Shown: positions 21,469-33,874, numbered from the stretch's first letter. The stretch: DNA of 46,644 nucleotides from Neoconidiobolus thromboides FSU 785 (GCA_025603075.1 MU626416.1:1-46644); one strand, 5' to 3'. A program made the numbers and translations. The notes: a model not told the origin generated them from the letters alone.

Positions 21469-22406
21469 TGTCTTTAATTGAGGTTCATAGAATTTTTATC
21501 AAAATATTGATATAAAAACTTATTTACTGTATTTTGGTATAGCTTTTCAAATAATTTTATTAAAATATTTAGAACTCTAGATCTAATTTAGATTATATTA
21601 ATTTAGACTATCATCCCTCTTTTCAATTAAGTCTGATTATATTATAAAATAATTCTTATTTGTAATGGTATTTGTAGCCAAGAATATATTTTCACTTTCA
21701 AACTTGATAATGATTGGTCACAATATTTGTGTTTTTTTAACAAATACATGCTAAAGGTAATGTGATACGAATATAACTTTTTAGCCTTGTTATTAGTAAA
21801 AGCGATACTGAAATAGAAGTAATTATTTTAATTACTAAATTAAATGAGTAAAGCCCTTTCTAAAATATGATGTCGTTAAAGGAGATAATGATCAAGAGCT
21901 GAAACTCTTAATTTTTATATTCTATCTTTAACCATATTAAGCAATCCTGAGACTTAGAATATTATGAATTTTAAATCTTTTTCATTCATGAGTTATTTTG
22001 AAAGCAACAATTTTCACAATTCATGACAGCAGTATTTGAGTCAAAGTTCAAAGATGTGATTAAAAAAATCAAATCATTTTTGTATCTTCTATATTTTATT
22101 CTTCTAAAGTCTCTATGATATATAAAAGGACTGATGATTCACTACACTAACTTGTCATTTTTCATGGAATTAGATAAAATTACCAAGCTTAATTGAATAA
22201 AATCAATTAGGGCTTCTTACTTTTATAAAATTCTGTTAGAGTTGTGAAGTTGTGACCTTCTAATTCGAGTCCTTTAACATAATTAAATATTCTTGAGTTT
22301 TTGCACTAAATTGTGGTCTAGAATATAAATATAGAACTTAAATAAACTATGGTTAGAATCTTAACATCACAAAAAGTTTCGCTTTTAATTAGCTTTTTAC
22401 AAACAA
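21469..22406. other. Gene-free upstream region of the regulator gene at 22407
   Basis: No other gene is visible. I searched the three plus frames by eye for a Zn2Cys6 cluster exon upstream of 22407 and found no run of paired cysteines. Confidence 0.4.
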
Positions 22407-23888
22407 ATGAAAGACATATTCCAATATTTTAATCCTGATGATAAACGTGGCGGCTTCAAAGTCATAAATAAGAGAAATAGGAATCGATACAATGAATTTT
22501 ATACCAAAGCAAGTGAAATTGAAAAGATAATCAAAAAGCTATTGCAAATGAAAGTGGATATTGAGGATGAAAGCACAAATGTAAAGCTCCAAGTATGTAA
22601 GCTTCGAAATGAATTATACTTACCAATAACAGAGTATGTTGATTGGGTATTAAATCAATTAAATCAAGTACTTCAAGGCCAACCTAGTATAAACCTTGAA
22701 AAAATTTCAAAATTTCAAAACCAACACATTCTTAATTTTATCTCTAGAGTTAAAATAATTACTGATTTACCAAATTTACCTGTACAACGTAGAATAATGT
22801 CCTACAAGTTTAACAATTTTGATGCTAACTTTTTAGAAATTGGAGCTCAGTTTTATATTAAATATTTAGACCCTTTAGGTTTATGGTTTACAGCATCGCA
22901 GTTAAATTATGAATTAAAAAAAGAAAAGAGTGATTTAAAGTTTGCTATAATCTTGTATATATCCAATTTTGCTGTTCACAGTAACAAAGACTCTGACTTA
23001 AATCAACATCGAGTTCATTACTATAAGTATCTCAAATCCAAGCTACATACTTATTATATCAATCCATCTTTAAATCATATAATTATCATTATGTTTTTAG
23101 CATTTTTTGAAGCATCTTTACATAGGTTGGCAGCGTTTAAAAGTATGTTGTTCACAGCTGTTAGGATGGGACAGCTTTTGGGCTATGGGGAGCTAGCTTC
23201 AAGTGAAAGAAATAAACACAATTTCTTTGACAATTTTCATACTATAAGAGAGGCAAAAATTTGGGATCTAATAATATTGAATTGTAGTGCTCTTTCTTCC
23301 ATACTGGGTAGTGCTATGATAGATTGTGTACCAAAGATCAAAAATCTTTCAAAGATATCAGAAGAATATAAATCATCACCATTTTTACTTCAATTAATTA
23401 AACCAGATAATATATCAAAACTTCCAATAATTAAAGAAGCTGCAGCAAACATTACATTTTTATGCTCCAACTTTAACATAATCAATGAATATCATGCAGA
23501 ATGGAGGATGGAATTTAATAAATGTAGTTTCAAAGACATTGTCAGGTATTATTCTTCATTAAAGTTTCGGTCATTTAAGGAGGCAGATTTATTATTACAT
23601 GAATATCGAAAAAAAATGTCAATGAATTACTCAGCGTTGGAACTATTAACAAAAGATTCGAAGTTGATTAAATGGCTTGGTGTTCATCATTTTTCTAAAA
23701 ATTGGCTAACATTTGGTCCAGTTTATACTATTATAATGTCACATTTATTAATTATATATCCAAAAATGATGAATATGTCTGCTATAAGTGGTGTTGATAT
23801 CATAAGGTGTCTTCACGTTATTGAGCCATGTCATTTATTTTACTTTAGAAAGTGGTATGATTATTGTTCTTTAAATGACTTTGAATAA
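22407..23888 (+). CDS. Fungal regulator-like protein, middle-homology fold, no zinc cluster
   Basis: A single exon of 493 residues, clearly a paralogue of the 482-residue protein at 27012-28460. Shared landmarks in order: an F-x-Y-(N/D)-P start, then a basic stretch; a predicted helix; YVDWVLNQLNQ against YLNWSLAQLR; FYIKYLDPLGLWF against FYAKELDPFGIWF; AAFKSMLFTAVRMGQLLGY against TPFKTHLFSGMRMAQLLNY; IWDLIILN against IWESLVLT; NWLTFGPVYTIIM against NWLTYAPVSAILF. This helical layout matches the regulatory half of fungal Zn2Cys6 transcription factors. In those, an F-x-Y-F-N/D-P segment commonly follows the zinc cluster, but no cluster is encoded here or within about 1 kb upstream. It may act as a DNA-binding partner's cofactor, or be a derived regulator without DNA contact. 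Function unknown. Confidence 0.7.
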   Translation: MKDIFQYFNPDDKRGGFKVINKRNRNRYNEFYTKASEIEKIIKKLLQMKVDIEDESTNVKLQVCKLRNELYLPITEYVDWVLNQLNQVLQGQPSINLEKISKFQNQHILNFISRVKIITDLPNLPVQRRIMSYKFNNFDANFLEIGAQFYIKYLDPLGLWFTASQLNYELKKEKSDLKFAIILYISNFAVHSNKDSDLNQHRVHYYKYLKSKLHTYYINPSLNHIIIIMFLAFFEASLHRLAAFKSMLFTAVRMGQLLGYGELASSERNKHNFFDNFHTIREAKIWDLIILNCSALSSILGSAMIDCVPKIKNLSKISEEYKSSPFLLQLIKPDNISKLPIIKEAAANITFLCSNFNIINEYHAEWRMEFNKCSFKDIVRYYSSLKFRSFKEADLLLHEYRKKMSMNYSALELLTKDSKLIKWLGVHHFSKNWLTFGPVYTIIMSHLLIIYPKMMNMSAISGVDIIRCLHVIEPCHLFYFRKWYDYCSLNDFE

Positions 23889-24194
23889 TTATAATCGAAA
23901 ACATAATCATGCTATGGGAATTTCTAGAGACAATAGTCTTAAATAAAGCTTACACGTTTTTATATAACTTTTACATGAAATTAATTATACTTTAATTTTT
24001 TATTATTTGGACCAGTTATAAATATAATTTGAAGCATAGAAGCTTAAATTAAAATTTGGTAGAACATAACAATGTTATTTTACCAATAAAATAGAACTAA
24101 ATATTATAGTATTGGTTTAATATGACCTCTTTCAACCTAAGTTCTATTTTCAGTTTTAATGTTCTATGAAGGGAGAGAGTCTAAATAACAACGA
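23889..24194. other. Intergenic DNA with a short inverted repeat
   Basis: AT-rich sequence. Positions 24060-24166 are bounded by TAGAACAT and ATGTTCTA, with an inner pair AAAATAGAACT / AGTTCTATTTT. It may be a small non-autonomous element or a chance palindrome; no second copy was seen. Confidence 0.35.
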
Positions 24195-24296
24195 TATGGG
24201 GATGTATTTTTTTGTTCAAGAATTTTACCAACAATCTTTTCACTTAAATAGTACTTGAAAATAGAAAAGTAATAAAACCAAAAAAATACCCCCATA
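24195..24296 (+). mobile_element. TA-MITE copy 13 (orientation A)
   Basis: It runs from TA|TGGGGATGTATTTTTTTG to AATACCCCCA|TA with both terminal repeats perfect; one of the best copies for defining the ends. Confidence 0.9.
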
Positions 24297-24298
24297 TA

Positions 24299-24792
24299 AT
24301 TATTGAATTAAAAGTATTTACCAAAACTTCAAATTGACTAATGAGGACGTCTAAAATTCAGACAGTTATAATTGGTATTTTTAAAAGCTTTTAAAATCTA
24401 AATCTCATGTGAATTTTTTTAGATAAAAATATAATTCTAAAACAAATATTTTGTTTTATTTGTATTTAATTTATTTTTGTTTTGTTTTTATCAAAATATA
24501 TAGCTCTCTAAAAAAATATACAATTTTCAATTTAATCTGAAAAAGCGACTAATATTTTATTTAATAAATACTTTTAAACCAAATAGTTACCTACTATTAG
24601 CTCTTTTTTTATAAAACTAGGAAGCTAATCACAAATACTAAAAAAAGTATTTTTTTGCTAAATTCAAAATCAATTTAGAAAACACTACCTAAATAAAACA
24701 GTTATAATGTTTTTTTCAATAAAATTATTTTTTGATTTTTAAGTAATATTATTTTATATTAATAAAAAAGTAATCAATATTTTATTATTAAT
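24299..24792. other. Gene-free AT-rich DNA
   Basis: I see nothing assignable. There are long A and T runs and TTTTGTTTTATTTGTATTTA-like simple sequence. Confidence 0.4.
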
Positions 24793-24895
24793 TAAGGATG
24801 TTTTTAGCTTTATCACTTTTTCCATTTTTAAGTACTCTTTAAGTAAAAAAAAGTGTTGATAAACTTCTAAATAAAAAAAAACATATCCCCAATTA
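24793..24895 (-). mobile_element. TA-MITE copy 14 (orientation B)
   Basis: It runs from TA|AGGATGTTTTTAGCTTTATC to CATATCCCCAAT|TA. The centre TTCCATTTTTAAGTACTCTTT is kept. It is 10 bp from copy 15 in the opposite orientation. Confidence 0.8.
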
Positions 24896-24905
24896 TTATA
24901 AAATA

Positions 24906-25008
24906 TAGGGGGATGTGTGTTTGTATTTAACAATTTACTAACAATTTTTCTACTAAAATAGCAGCTAAAAGATGAAAAAAGTAATGAAACCAAAAAAAAG
25001 ATCCCCAA
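24906..25008 (+). mobile_element. TA-MITE copy 15 (orientation A)
   Basis: It runs from TA|GGGGGATGTGTGTTTG to AAAGATCCCCAAAT, with AATTTACTAACAATTTTTC and GATGAAAAAAGTAATGAAACC. The right-hand TA is lost. It is the third inverted pair, with copy 14. Confidence 0.8.
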
Positions 25009-25861
25009 ATCTTGATATAATAGTTTTAGCTTGCTTATTTCTAAAAAAAATTGTACTCAATAATAGGCTGTGATATTAATATTTATTATTACTTATTTTT
25101 GAATAATCATATTAGTTTCTACTTATATTAAATCCAAAACTTTTACATTCCTCGAAAGGATATACCGAGGCTGTAGTTGATAATAGTGCCATTTGGTGGT
25201 TTTTGTTCCCTGTTTCTTTCAAAACATTGATTTTATATGTTGCTTGATGAAGTTTATTATTATTACAATAAAAGTTAATGCTCATTAACTGGAGTTAAAA
25301 GCAGCTTTTGTTTGGCTAACTAACCACAAGTCAAAAAGTCTTAGTTTATATAACTAAGATAGACCTGAATTATAAAAAATAGCATCTAATGTGCTATGGA
25401 CTATATAAGACAAATGAAATAGGATGATATTACTATAAAACTTATATAAAATACTATAAAAAAGACTTAATAGCTTTATTGAAAGTATAATATCAAGGAA
25501 TGATTTAATCAGAAAGCCTTAAATTATTATGCTAAAAAGTTTTTTATACTCCAATTGGGTAATTATAGATAAAAGGCATGATAGTAATTATTCTTTACTA
25601 TAGTACCAATTATAAGCATCTAAGAGGGAGATAATGTCTTTCAATTAAATGGTAGAAACTCTCACAGCAAATAAAAATAAAAAGCTCTAAATTAATTCTG
25701 CCATACAAATTACAGTTAAGTTGACCATAGACTGTGATTAGTTTTGCAAACAAGCTAAATGATTATTATATTATAATTAATCCTAAAACTAATAAAGTGA
25801 TATTTTATAATTATAAAATGCTATAAACTTTGGATTATTATAAATAATTACTAATATTTAA
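25009..25861. other. Gene-free DNA containing repeat R2 copy 2
   Basis: No intact gene. Most of 25280-25770 is repeat R2. The remainder holds only stop-rich sequence. Confidence 0.45.
25280..25770 (-). repeat. Dispersed repeat R2, copy 2
   Basis: Collinear, as reverse complement, with about 60-480; it carries about 70 extra bases near 25560-25620. GTCTTAGTTTATATAACTAA at 25338-25357 is the best-kept block. On the plus strand, short frames such as LNSFIES (near 25468) and LNYYAKK (near 25522) sit in the order of, and resemble, LAAFKSM-like and FYAKEL-like parts of the regulator family only loosely, and the order does not fit a simple relic, so parentage is open. Confidence 0.5.
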
Positions 25862-25964
25862 TACATGGTGATGTACTCTTGCATTTAATAATTTCACTAA
25901 CAACCTTTCTCCTCAAATAGCCCTTAAATGGAAAAAGTAATAAAGACAAAAAAACACCCCCAAA
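25862..25964 (+). mobile_element. TA-MITE copy 16 (orientation A)
   Basis: It runs from TA|CATGGTGATGTACTCTTG to AAACACCCCCAAATA, with AATTTCACTAACAACCTTTC and CTCAAATAGCCCTTAAATGG kept. Confidence 0.8.
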
Positions 25965-26007
25965 TAATTGTTTAGTACAATACAATAATTTTGTTTTTTT
26001 ATCTGCA

Positions 26008-26112
26008 TATGAGGACGCTTTTTTGTCTTTATTACTTTTTCCATTTTTAAGGGCTATTTGAGCAGAAAAGTTGTTAGTAAAATTAGTAATACAAGCATGT
26101 TTTAAAACTTAC
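26008..26112 (-). mobile_element. TA-MITE copy 17 (orientation B, diverged right end)
   Basis: It starts TATGAGGACGCTTTTTTGTC and keeps TTTATTACTTTTTCCATTTT, AAGGGCTATTTGAGCAGAAA and GTTGTTAGTAAAATT. The last ~20 bp no longer show the C-rich end. It is opposite in orientation to copy 16 and to fragment 18. Confidence 0.75.
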
Positions 26113-26113
26113 A

Positions 26114-26141
26114 TATGGGGATGTATTTTTTTATTTAACTT
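26114..26141 (+). mobile_element. TA-MITE fragment 18 (left end only)
   Basis: TATGGGGATGTATTTTTTTA matches the left terminus perfectly over about 20 bp and then the similarity stops. It abuts copy 17. Confidence 0.65.
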
Positions 26142-27011
26142 AACCAACTGAATGAATAAGTACTAGTTGAATAAATGTTAGCAGCTGTTTTGATTTTAAT
26201 TAATACTAATTGTTTATTATTAAAAAAGCTATTAATTTGGCTTTTAAACCAGACCCTTACTTGGAATCTGATTTAATAAACGTTTAACAAATTAGGCAAG
26301 GTAATTAAATAAGACCTATTTGGTTAATAATATTTTCGATTAGACTTAGTTAATATTATTGTTTAACCTTTTTTTAAACTGCAAAAAAAAATATCAATGT
26401 TTTTATTGTGGGAGTTTATTTAAGTAAAAGTTATACGCATAAGGCAATTGTTTAAATGGACAAAATTCTTTTCTATCCTTAGTGTTGTATTAAAACCTTT
26501 AAATGTTAGAAATTTCGTTTAATTGATAATAGCTATATCAAAATAATAAGGTTAACAATACTGTTTTAAATAAGCTATAAAATAATACTATAAATCATAA
26601 TGACTTAGTAATAATATTGGTATTAATATAGATATTTCAAACTTACAGCTGTTTTAAGAAAATGATTGAACAAACTGATATAGAATTTCATTAATAATAA
26701 TTAAATTTAAAAATGAATAAAAAATAAAATACTATAACGGAGTTAAGTTAATCATAGCTGGTATGTTTACAACTTCGATCACCTTATTTATTTTTTATTT
26801 ATTTTAAATCATTGTCAAGTAAATTTTAACTAGTTTGCTTGAATTTTTTTTGAGACACTCATATAAGGTTGAAAAACCTATAAGTTTAAAACATTCTATT
26901 ATTTTTAAATTGAAACTATTATAATTTACTAAACATGTGTCAAAATTCAAATGATTTACTAATAAATATAGTTTTATTTAAATAAGACTAGTTAATGACG
27001 ATAATAAAAAA
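26142..27011. other. Gene-free AT-rich DNA
   Basis: No coding sequence, RNA gene or repeat copy recognised. This is the 3' side of the regulator gene at 27012. Confidence 0.4.
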
Positions 27012-28460
27012 CTAAGTAGTATTAGACCACTTTAAAAATTTTTCTTTAAACCAAACTTCTGAAATAGGGCTAACTTGAATAAAACTAATAATAGAAACAG
27101 GATTAGCATCAATGTATTCTGGATAAGCAATCATAGTGGTATAAAACAATATAGCTGAAACAGGAGCATACGTTAGCCAATTTTCAATTGTGTAATGGTA
27201 ATTAATCGTTATTAATAATTTTTCAATTTTAGTATAAATCTCTGTTAAAGGTGCATCTGGTTGAAATCTATAGATTAGTTCTCTAGAAATCTGATCTAAT
27301 GTTAAGTTTTCTTTCCTTGGGATTTGTTTCAATAATATACTTAAATCTTCCTTATCAATTTTATGGCCTTTGGATTTAGTATCATAAATAAACCATAAAA
27401 TCTTAGGTAATAGCTTTATAAGCTGATTGAATGCTGCCCTTGACTCTTTCAAAATAGGGATGTTATAATGTCGATCTGCGGGTTCCAACAACACCATATA
27501 GTGGGAATGATTATATTCCTTATAAATACTACTGAGCTTTGGGTTATATGGGAAAAATGCTTTCATTGGCTCGTCTAATGAAATGGAAAGGACATATAAT
27601 GTTAAAACTAAACTCTCCCAAATTTCTTTCTTTCTCTTTAATTTGCTTATCTTTTTGTTATTTTTAACATTAGCTACTTGCCTGTTACTAAGGTCGATTT
27701 TATCATAGTTTAACAATTGAGCCATTCTCATTCCTGAAAACAAATGAGTTTTAAAAGGTGTTAGATTGCTTAATTTTAATTCATAAAAACTTAGTAAGAC
27801 TAAAGTTAATAAAGATTCCAAAGAAGGTTGTTTATAGGATTCATGCAGCCAAAGTTTAATCTTTGTATGAAACGTAAGTGTTAAATTGTTTGACTCTCTT
27901 TCATTTAAGCTGGAGTTTTTATACTTTAGGAATGTCAATATCAAAGCCATTTTTAAGTGATATAACTTATTGGATTGAAATATCTTTACCAATTGCTCAA
28001 AATTAAACCAAATACCAAAGGGGTCTAATTCTTTAGCATAAAATAGTATGCCTTTTTCAATAAAGGATGATTGGAAGTGGGTAGAACTTAATAATAACTC
28101 ATAACATAATTTATTGTTCCTATACTCATTGAACCTAATTATATTTTTTAAATGATTATCAAAGTTGAATATAAAGCTCTGTTGATTAGCTGAAAACTGA
28201 AAATTGCAAGGGCTATTATCAATGATTCTTAGTTGCGCCAATGACCAATTTAAATAGGAACTTATATCCGACTTATAGACTAATTGTTGATTGTCTTCTT
28301 TCTTCAGTTTGGCGTCAAAACAAACACTGTTTTTTATTAATTCCTCTAACTCCATTATCCTTTCAAGTACATGTTGACTCTTCATTAATTTTGGTTTGGC
28401 TTTACTTTTCTTTTTTGTATTGGGTTTCTCTGGATCATAATGTTCAAATTTGAAGTTCAT
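27012..28460 (-). CDS. Fungal regulator-like protein, middle-homology fold, no zinc cluster (paralogue)
   Basis: A single exon of 482 residues and paralogue of the protein at 22407-23888; identity is patchy but the landmarks are collinear over the whole length (see that entry). The N-terminus is F-E-H-Y-D-P followed by a Lys-rich segment (KKKSKAKPKLMK) that could be a nuclear localisation signal, then a helix with a leucine-rich face (VLERIMELEELI) suited to dimerisation. No cysteine cluster is present. About 550 bp upstream of its start is repeated at 2134-2850 beside a dead copy of this gene. That repeated upstream DNA also lacks a zinc-cluster exon, so the cluster was probably missing before the duplication. 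Function unknown; transcriptional regulation is inferred from fold only. Confidence 0.7.
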   Translation of the reverse strand: MNFKFEHYDPEKPNTKKKSKAKPKLMKSQHVLERIMELEELIKNSVCFDAKLKKEDNQQLVYKSDISSYLNWSLAQLRIIDNSPCNFQFSANQQSFIFNFDNHLKNIIRFNEYRNNKLCYELLLSSTHFQSSFIEKGILFYAKELDPFGIWFNFEQLVKIFQSNKLYHLKMALILTFLKYKNSSLNERESNNLTLTFHTKIKLWLHESYKQPSLESLLTLVLLSFYELKLSNLTPFKTHLFSGMRMAQLLNYDKIDLSNRQVANVKNNKKISKLKRKKEIWESLVLTLYVLSISLDEPMKAFFPYNPKLSSIYKEYNHSHYMVLLEPADRHYNIPILKESRAAFNQLIKLLPKILWFIYDTKSKGHKIDKEDLSILLKQIPRKENLTLDQISRELIYRFQPDAPLTEIYTKIEKLLITINYHYTIENWLTYAPVSAILFYTTMIAYPEYIDANPVSIISFIQVSPISEVWFKEKFLKWSNTT

Positions 28461-28477
28461 AATTGTTCATTGAAAGT

Positions 28478-29040
28478 TAAAGTTTAGTTAATAGATATGA
28501 TTTTAAATAAAAAGTGATGCATTATTTTTGAAATTAAAGATTTGAAGATGAAATTTTGAGTTTCACCGAATTTTAAAATAGATTTAAAATCCTAGGAATT
28601 TAGATTGAAAAATTAAAATAGTTAAGAGAATATCTACTTACTTAATATAATAGATAAAAAATCAACATCAAATAAAAGTAATACTACTTTAATTTTTAGT
28701 ATTCTTTACACATTTTTTGTTTAAACTTAATTACTTCCTACATACAACTATTGCAAAATTTACTGCGTATCTATTTTAATTTTAAAATGCAAAGTAATTT
28801 CTACACACATGTGATATGCAATAATCACTTTAATTAGAGTAAAGGTAGTGTTAATTAATAATGCAAATAAGAGTCATATTATAACCATTGACCTACTTAC
28901 TTGATTTAACTTAGGTGTAATAATATATAATCAATTCAAGTATGATAACATGTTAGTAATAAATCAATAATTATAAATTTGTAAAGAGGACGCAATAAAA
29001 TTTAATATGCAAAGTTTTTGACTGTATAAAGATTAAAAAA
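28478..29040 (+). repeat. Dispersed repeat R3, copy 2 (upstream region of the gene at 28460)
   Basis: Collinear with 2134-2850. It holds the unoccupied site for TA-MITE copy 5 near 28874-28891 (GAGTCATATTATAACC). It lies in the putative promoter of the regulator gene, so what is repeated here is probably the duplicated promoter rather than a transposon. Confidence 0.6.
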
Positions 29041-29286
29041 ATCCTATCAAATTGCGAAACTTAGTTTAAAATTAAATAAATCAAAATAAAATCTATAAAC
29101 TTGATTTGCATATTATATAGCTTCAATATCTTTTCTAATATTTAATTATAAATAAACTTTTTATAATCTAGTAACTATCTGTGCACGTGCCTTTTGTGAG
29201 TTTTCCTGAAAATAAATTACTCAACCTTCCCGTTGAATAAAAACGAACAGACCAAAAAGACATGCCCATTTTTTTTATGACAATAG
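29041..29286. other. Short intergenic region
   Basis: Contains a possible very degraded TA-MITE near 29205-29273 (ACAGACCAAAAAGACATGCCC), not called as a copy. Confidence 0.3.
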
Positions 29287-31384
29287 CTAACATTGTGATG
29301 ATGGTCTATTTGGATCAAAAAAATTATTCAACGATAAAATGGTACTTAATGTCATAGTTAATAATCCAAATGATAAACATAATAAATGGGGTATATGTTT
29401 CATTGAAAATAACCTTAAGGGACTTAATTTTAGATAGCAAGCAGCTGGTAAAATAAAAGCTAAGTATATAATATTAAATTGGATTTTTAAATTCATACTA
29501 CTCTATTACCTAATACTGAAGCGGATAAACCACCCTATTGAATTTATAAGTATAAGCTGTTTTACTAAAACAATAAACTTACTGTAATTTCCATAACAAA
29601 CCCTAAATCACAAGTAACTAAAGCAATTAATAAAGAGATACCAACTAATACAGTAGTAGCTAAAAAACTTTTAAATGGAGTAATATCGTTCGGATAATAA
29701 TAATTTTCAATAACCTAAAACAATTTTTTTGTTTGATACTCATTATATAAATCAAAAAAAGCTTACTTCTCTAGCTACATAATGCTCCAAAGGAAATGTT
29801 GAAAACATATTCAAACCAAAACAGAATCTGGCAATATTAATAAATGTATTATCCGCTGGAAAATTGTTTAGTATATTTCCTAAATGAAAAAACAATCAAT
29901 TCAAACCCCAATATGTATTTGTCTTATATCTTCCTTACCTTCAGTTTTATCTGTAAAAGCAACATAACCCGCTGTCGCCATAATAGCACAAAAAAACATA
30001 GATACTCCTGTACTCAAATGAGTAATCATAGCAAATCGATCCATTGTTGGTTTTTCTAAATCTGCAAAGATAACGAAACTATTATGATGGCATACTAAAG
30101 CTATTAAAATGTTAACAGTGGTAGAAATAATTATTGGATTTTAAATTACCAAATGCAATAACGGCAACTCCCTATTAATTATAAAAGATTAATTGTTTGT
30201 GTAATACACATAGTATTTTGTCTTTACCTGAAACATCCCTTTGTTAAAAAAATTCCAGTTTAAACTGGGACTACCTTTTAATTCTTCAGGTACATAAGGA
30301 CCTTCTACCAATACAGCAACTACAATAATAAACATAGCAACCAAAGCAAAAAAGGATGCTTTGGCTAATTTGGAAATATCTCTTAATAATGATAATGGAT
30401 AACTTATTCCTATTGTTAATAATGCTATCATGAATTTTCGGTTTCCTAATAAATATAACGTTGGATGATCTTTTATCGAGGGGAACAAAGCTAGAATAAC
30501 AGCGGGTATGGTATCGCCTAAGAAGGTTTGTTTTTAGTTTACTTTAAAAAAGCTCTAGTTTAAGTTTACCAATAATAACAGTGTATGCGCACATACCTAA
30601 ATTATTTTATTTAATTTTGATTTGATAAAAAACATAGAAATTTACCTCCAAAAGCAAATACAAACTGAGACACTGAAATCAATATTAAACCGAATTTCCC
30701 AAAACAAAAATGAGCCAACTCTTGATAACTTTTAGTTCCAGATAATTTAGCATTATGTACTAATAAGTTAATTGTCCAATCTAGTTACATTAAATATTAT
30801 TATATTTATCATTATTATTATTATCTTTGAATTAAATACTATATAACTGACTTACCAGCCACCCAAGTTAAAACAGCCAATAATATAAGACCAACAAACA
30901 TACCGCTTTGTCTCATTGAAAATGGGAGACCTTTACATTGTTTTATTTAATATAACTCATAGTACTATAATATTTAATTTACCAATGATACCTAAATAAC
31001 AAGATAGCATCTATTAGCATATATATTACTACATAAAGACTTGTACTTACCAGCTCCAATGATCGAATTCGTCATATTCAAAAATGACGAGAAAGCTGAC
31101 GAGTTAGGCAACTCAATTTCATACGGATTTGTTATATGATTTTCTTCATTAAAATTATGTAACGGTATTGGCTGCTGATTGTTTAAAATTTTAGGTAAAT
31201 ACCGAGTCCAACTTTTATTTTCGGGTTGATAGCTTACACCATACTCATCACTATCCTCACTTCTCCTTAAACTTTTTACACTTGAAGTTAACTCTTCACT
31301 ATAAAAACTGGTCCTTGAGCTGACTGGATTACTGTCGATTGGAGTGCCTCTTTCCACTACGTCATAGTCATTGTATTTGGACAT
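29287..31384 (-). CDS. Vacuolar-type amino-acid transporter (AVT/SLC38 family)
   Basis: Twelve exons on the minus strand: 31384-31051, 30991-30983, 30930-30856, 30780-30646, 30596-30570, 30517-30228, 30171-30150, 30100-29939, 29879-29767, 29714-29583, 29534-29510, 29459-29287. They join in frame to 498 residues. A hydrophilic N-terminus of about 95 residues precedes the amino-acid/auxin permease fold with about 11 membrane segments: NSIIGAGIIGLPFSMRQSG, ADWTINLLVHNAKLSGTKSY, VIIGDTIPAV, YPLSLLRDISKLAKAS, FALVCHHNSF. It resembles yeast Avt2-like members and animal SLC38A11; such carriers usually move neutral amino acids across the vacuolar or plasma membrane. The substrate cannot be read from sequence. 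Exon 2 has only 9 nt and is needed to restore GAGIIGLP. Exons of 22, 25 and 27 nt are also present. Confidence 0.9.
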
Positions 31385-31929
31385 TTTTTATTTAAAAAAA
31401 TAGTATATTACTAAAAGGAAGCTATGCCTTTTATTTATAAAGAGATTAGCAATACCTTTTATTAATTTTGTAGTGTTGTTATTTTAAGCCATTTATTTTT
31501 AGTCCAATCAATTATATTTAGTTCTTAAAGAACGGAAATTACAAATTGATGATGATTTAATAATTAATTAGTAATTTATTAAATCATTATAATTTAAAAA
31601 TGTTATTCTAAAAAGAGTAACAACTAAATAATAGAACAATTCTTGATATGAAATAAATAGTCTTTGTCTGGAAAATACCTTACTTGGCGTCACAGTTTGA
31701 TCTAGTTCTCTTATTTTCTTGAAAAAAAATTCCTGAATAAATCACTACTTAACTTTTATATTAATTACATTCAAAAAATGATAAAACAGAACAATAGATA
31801 TAAACAATATAATAAACATATATTGGAATATAACATATTTGCTCAAACTATTTGACTTGTACATAAAAAACAATTACTACTAATTTTAATTATTTTTTAT
31901 TTAATCTTTCCTAATTCACCTCTACCTAT
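31385..31929. other. Intergenic DNA between the transporter and LPD1
   Basis: 5' side of the transporter gene and 3' side of LPD1, both on the minus strand. AT-rich; nothing recognised. Confidence 0.4.

Positions 31930-33874
<1,945 letters not shown>

Noticed and set aside
24754-25008. 84-codon minus-strand frame
   Set aside because: It runs straight through two TA-MITE copies (14 and 15); the frame is a by-product of their T-rich sequence.
29205-29273. Possible very old TA-MITE (TTACTCAACCTTCCC ... CATGCCC)
   Set aside because: Only scattered words fit and both ends are lost; not separable from chance in AT-rich DNA.
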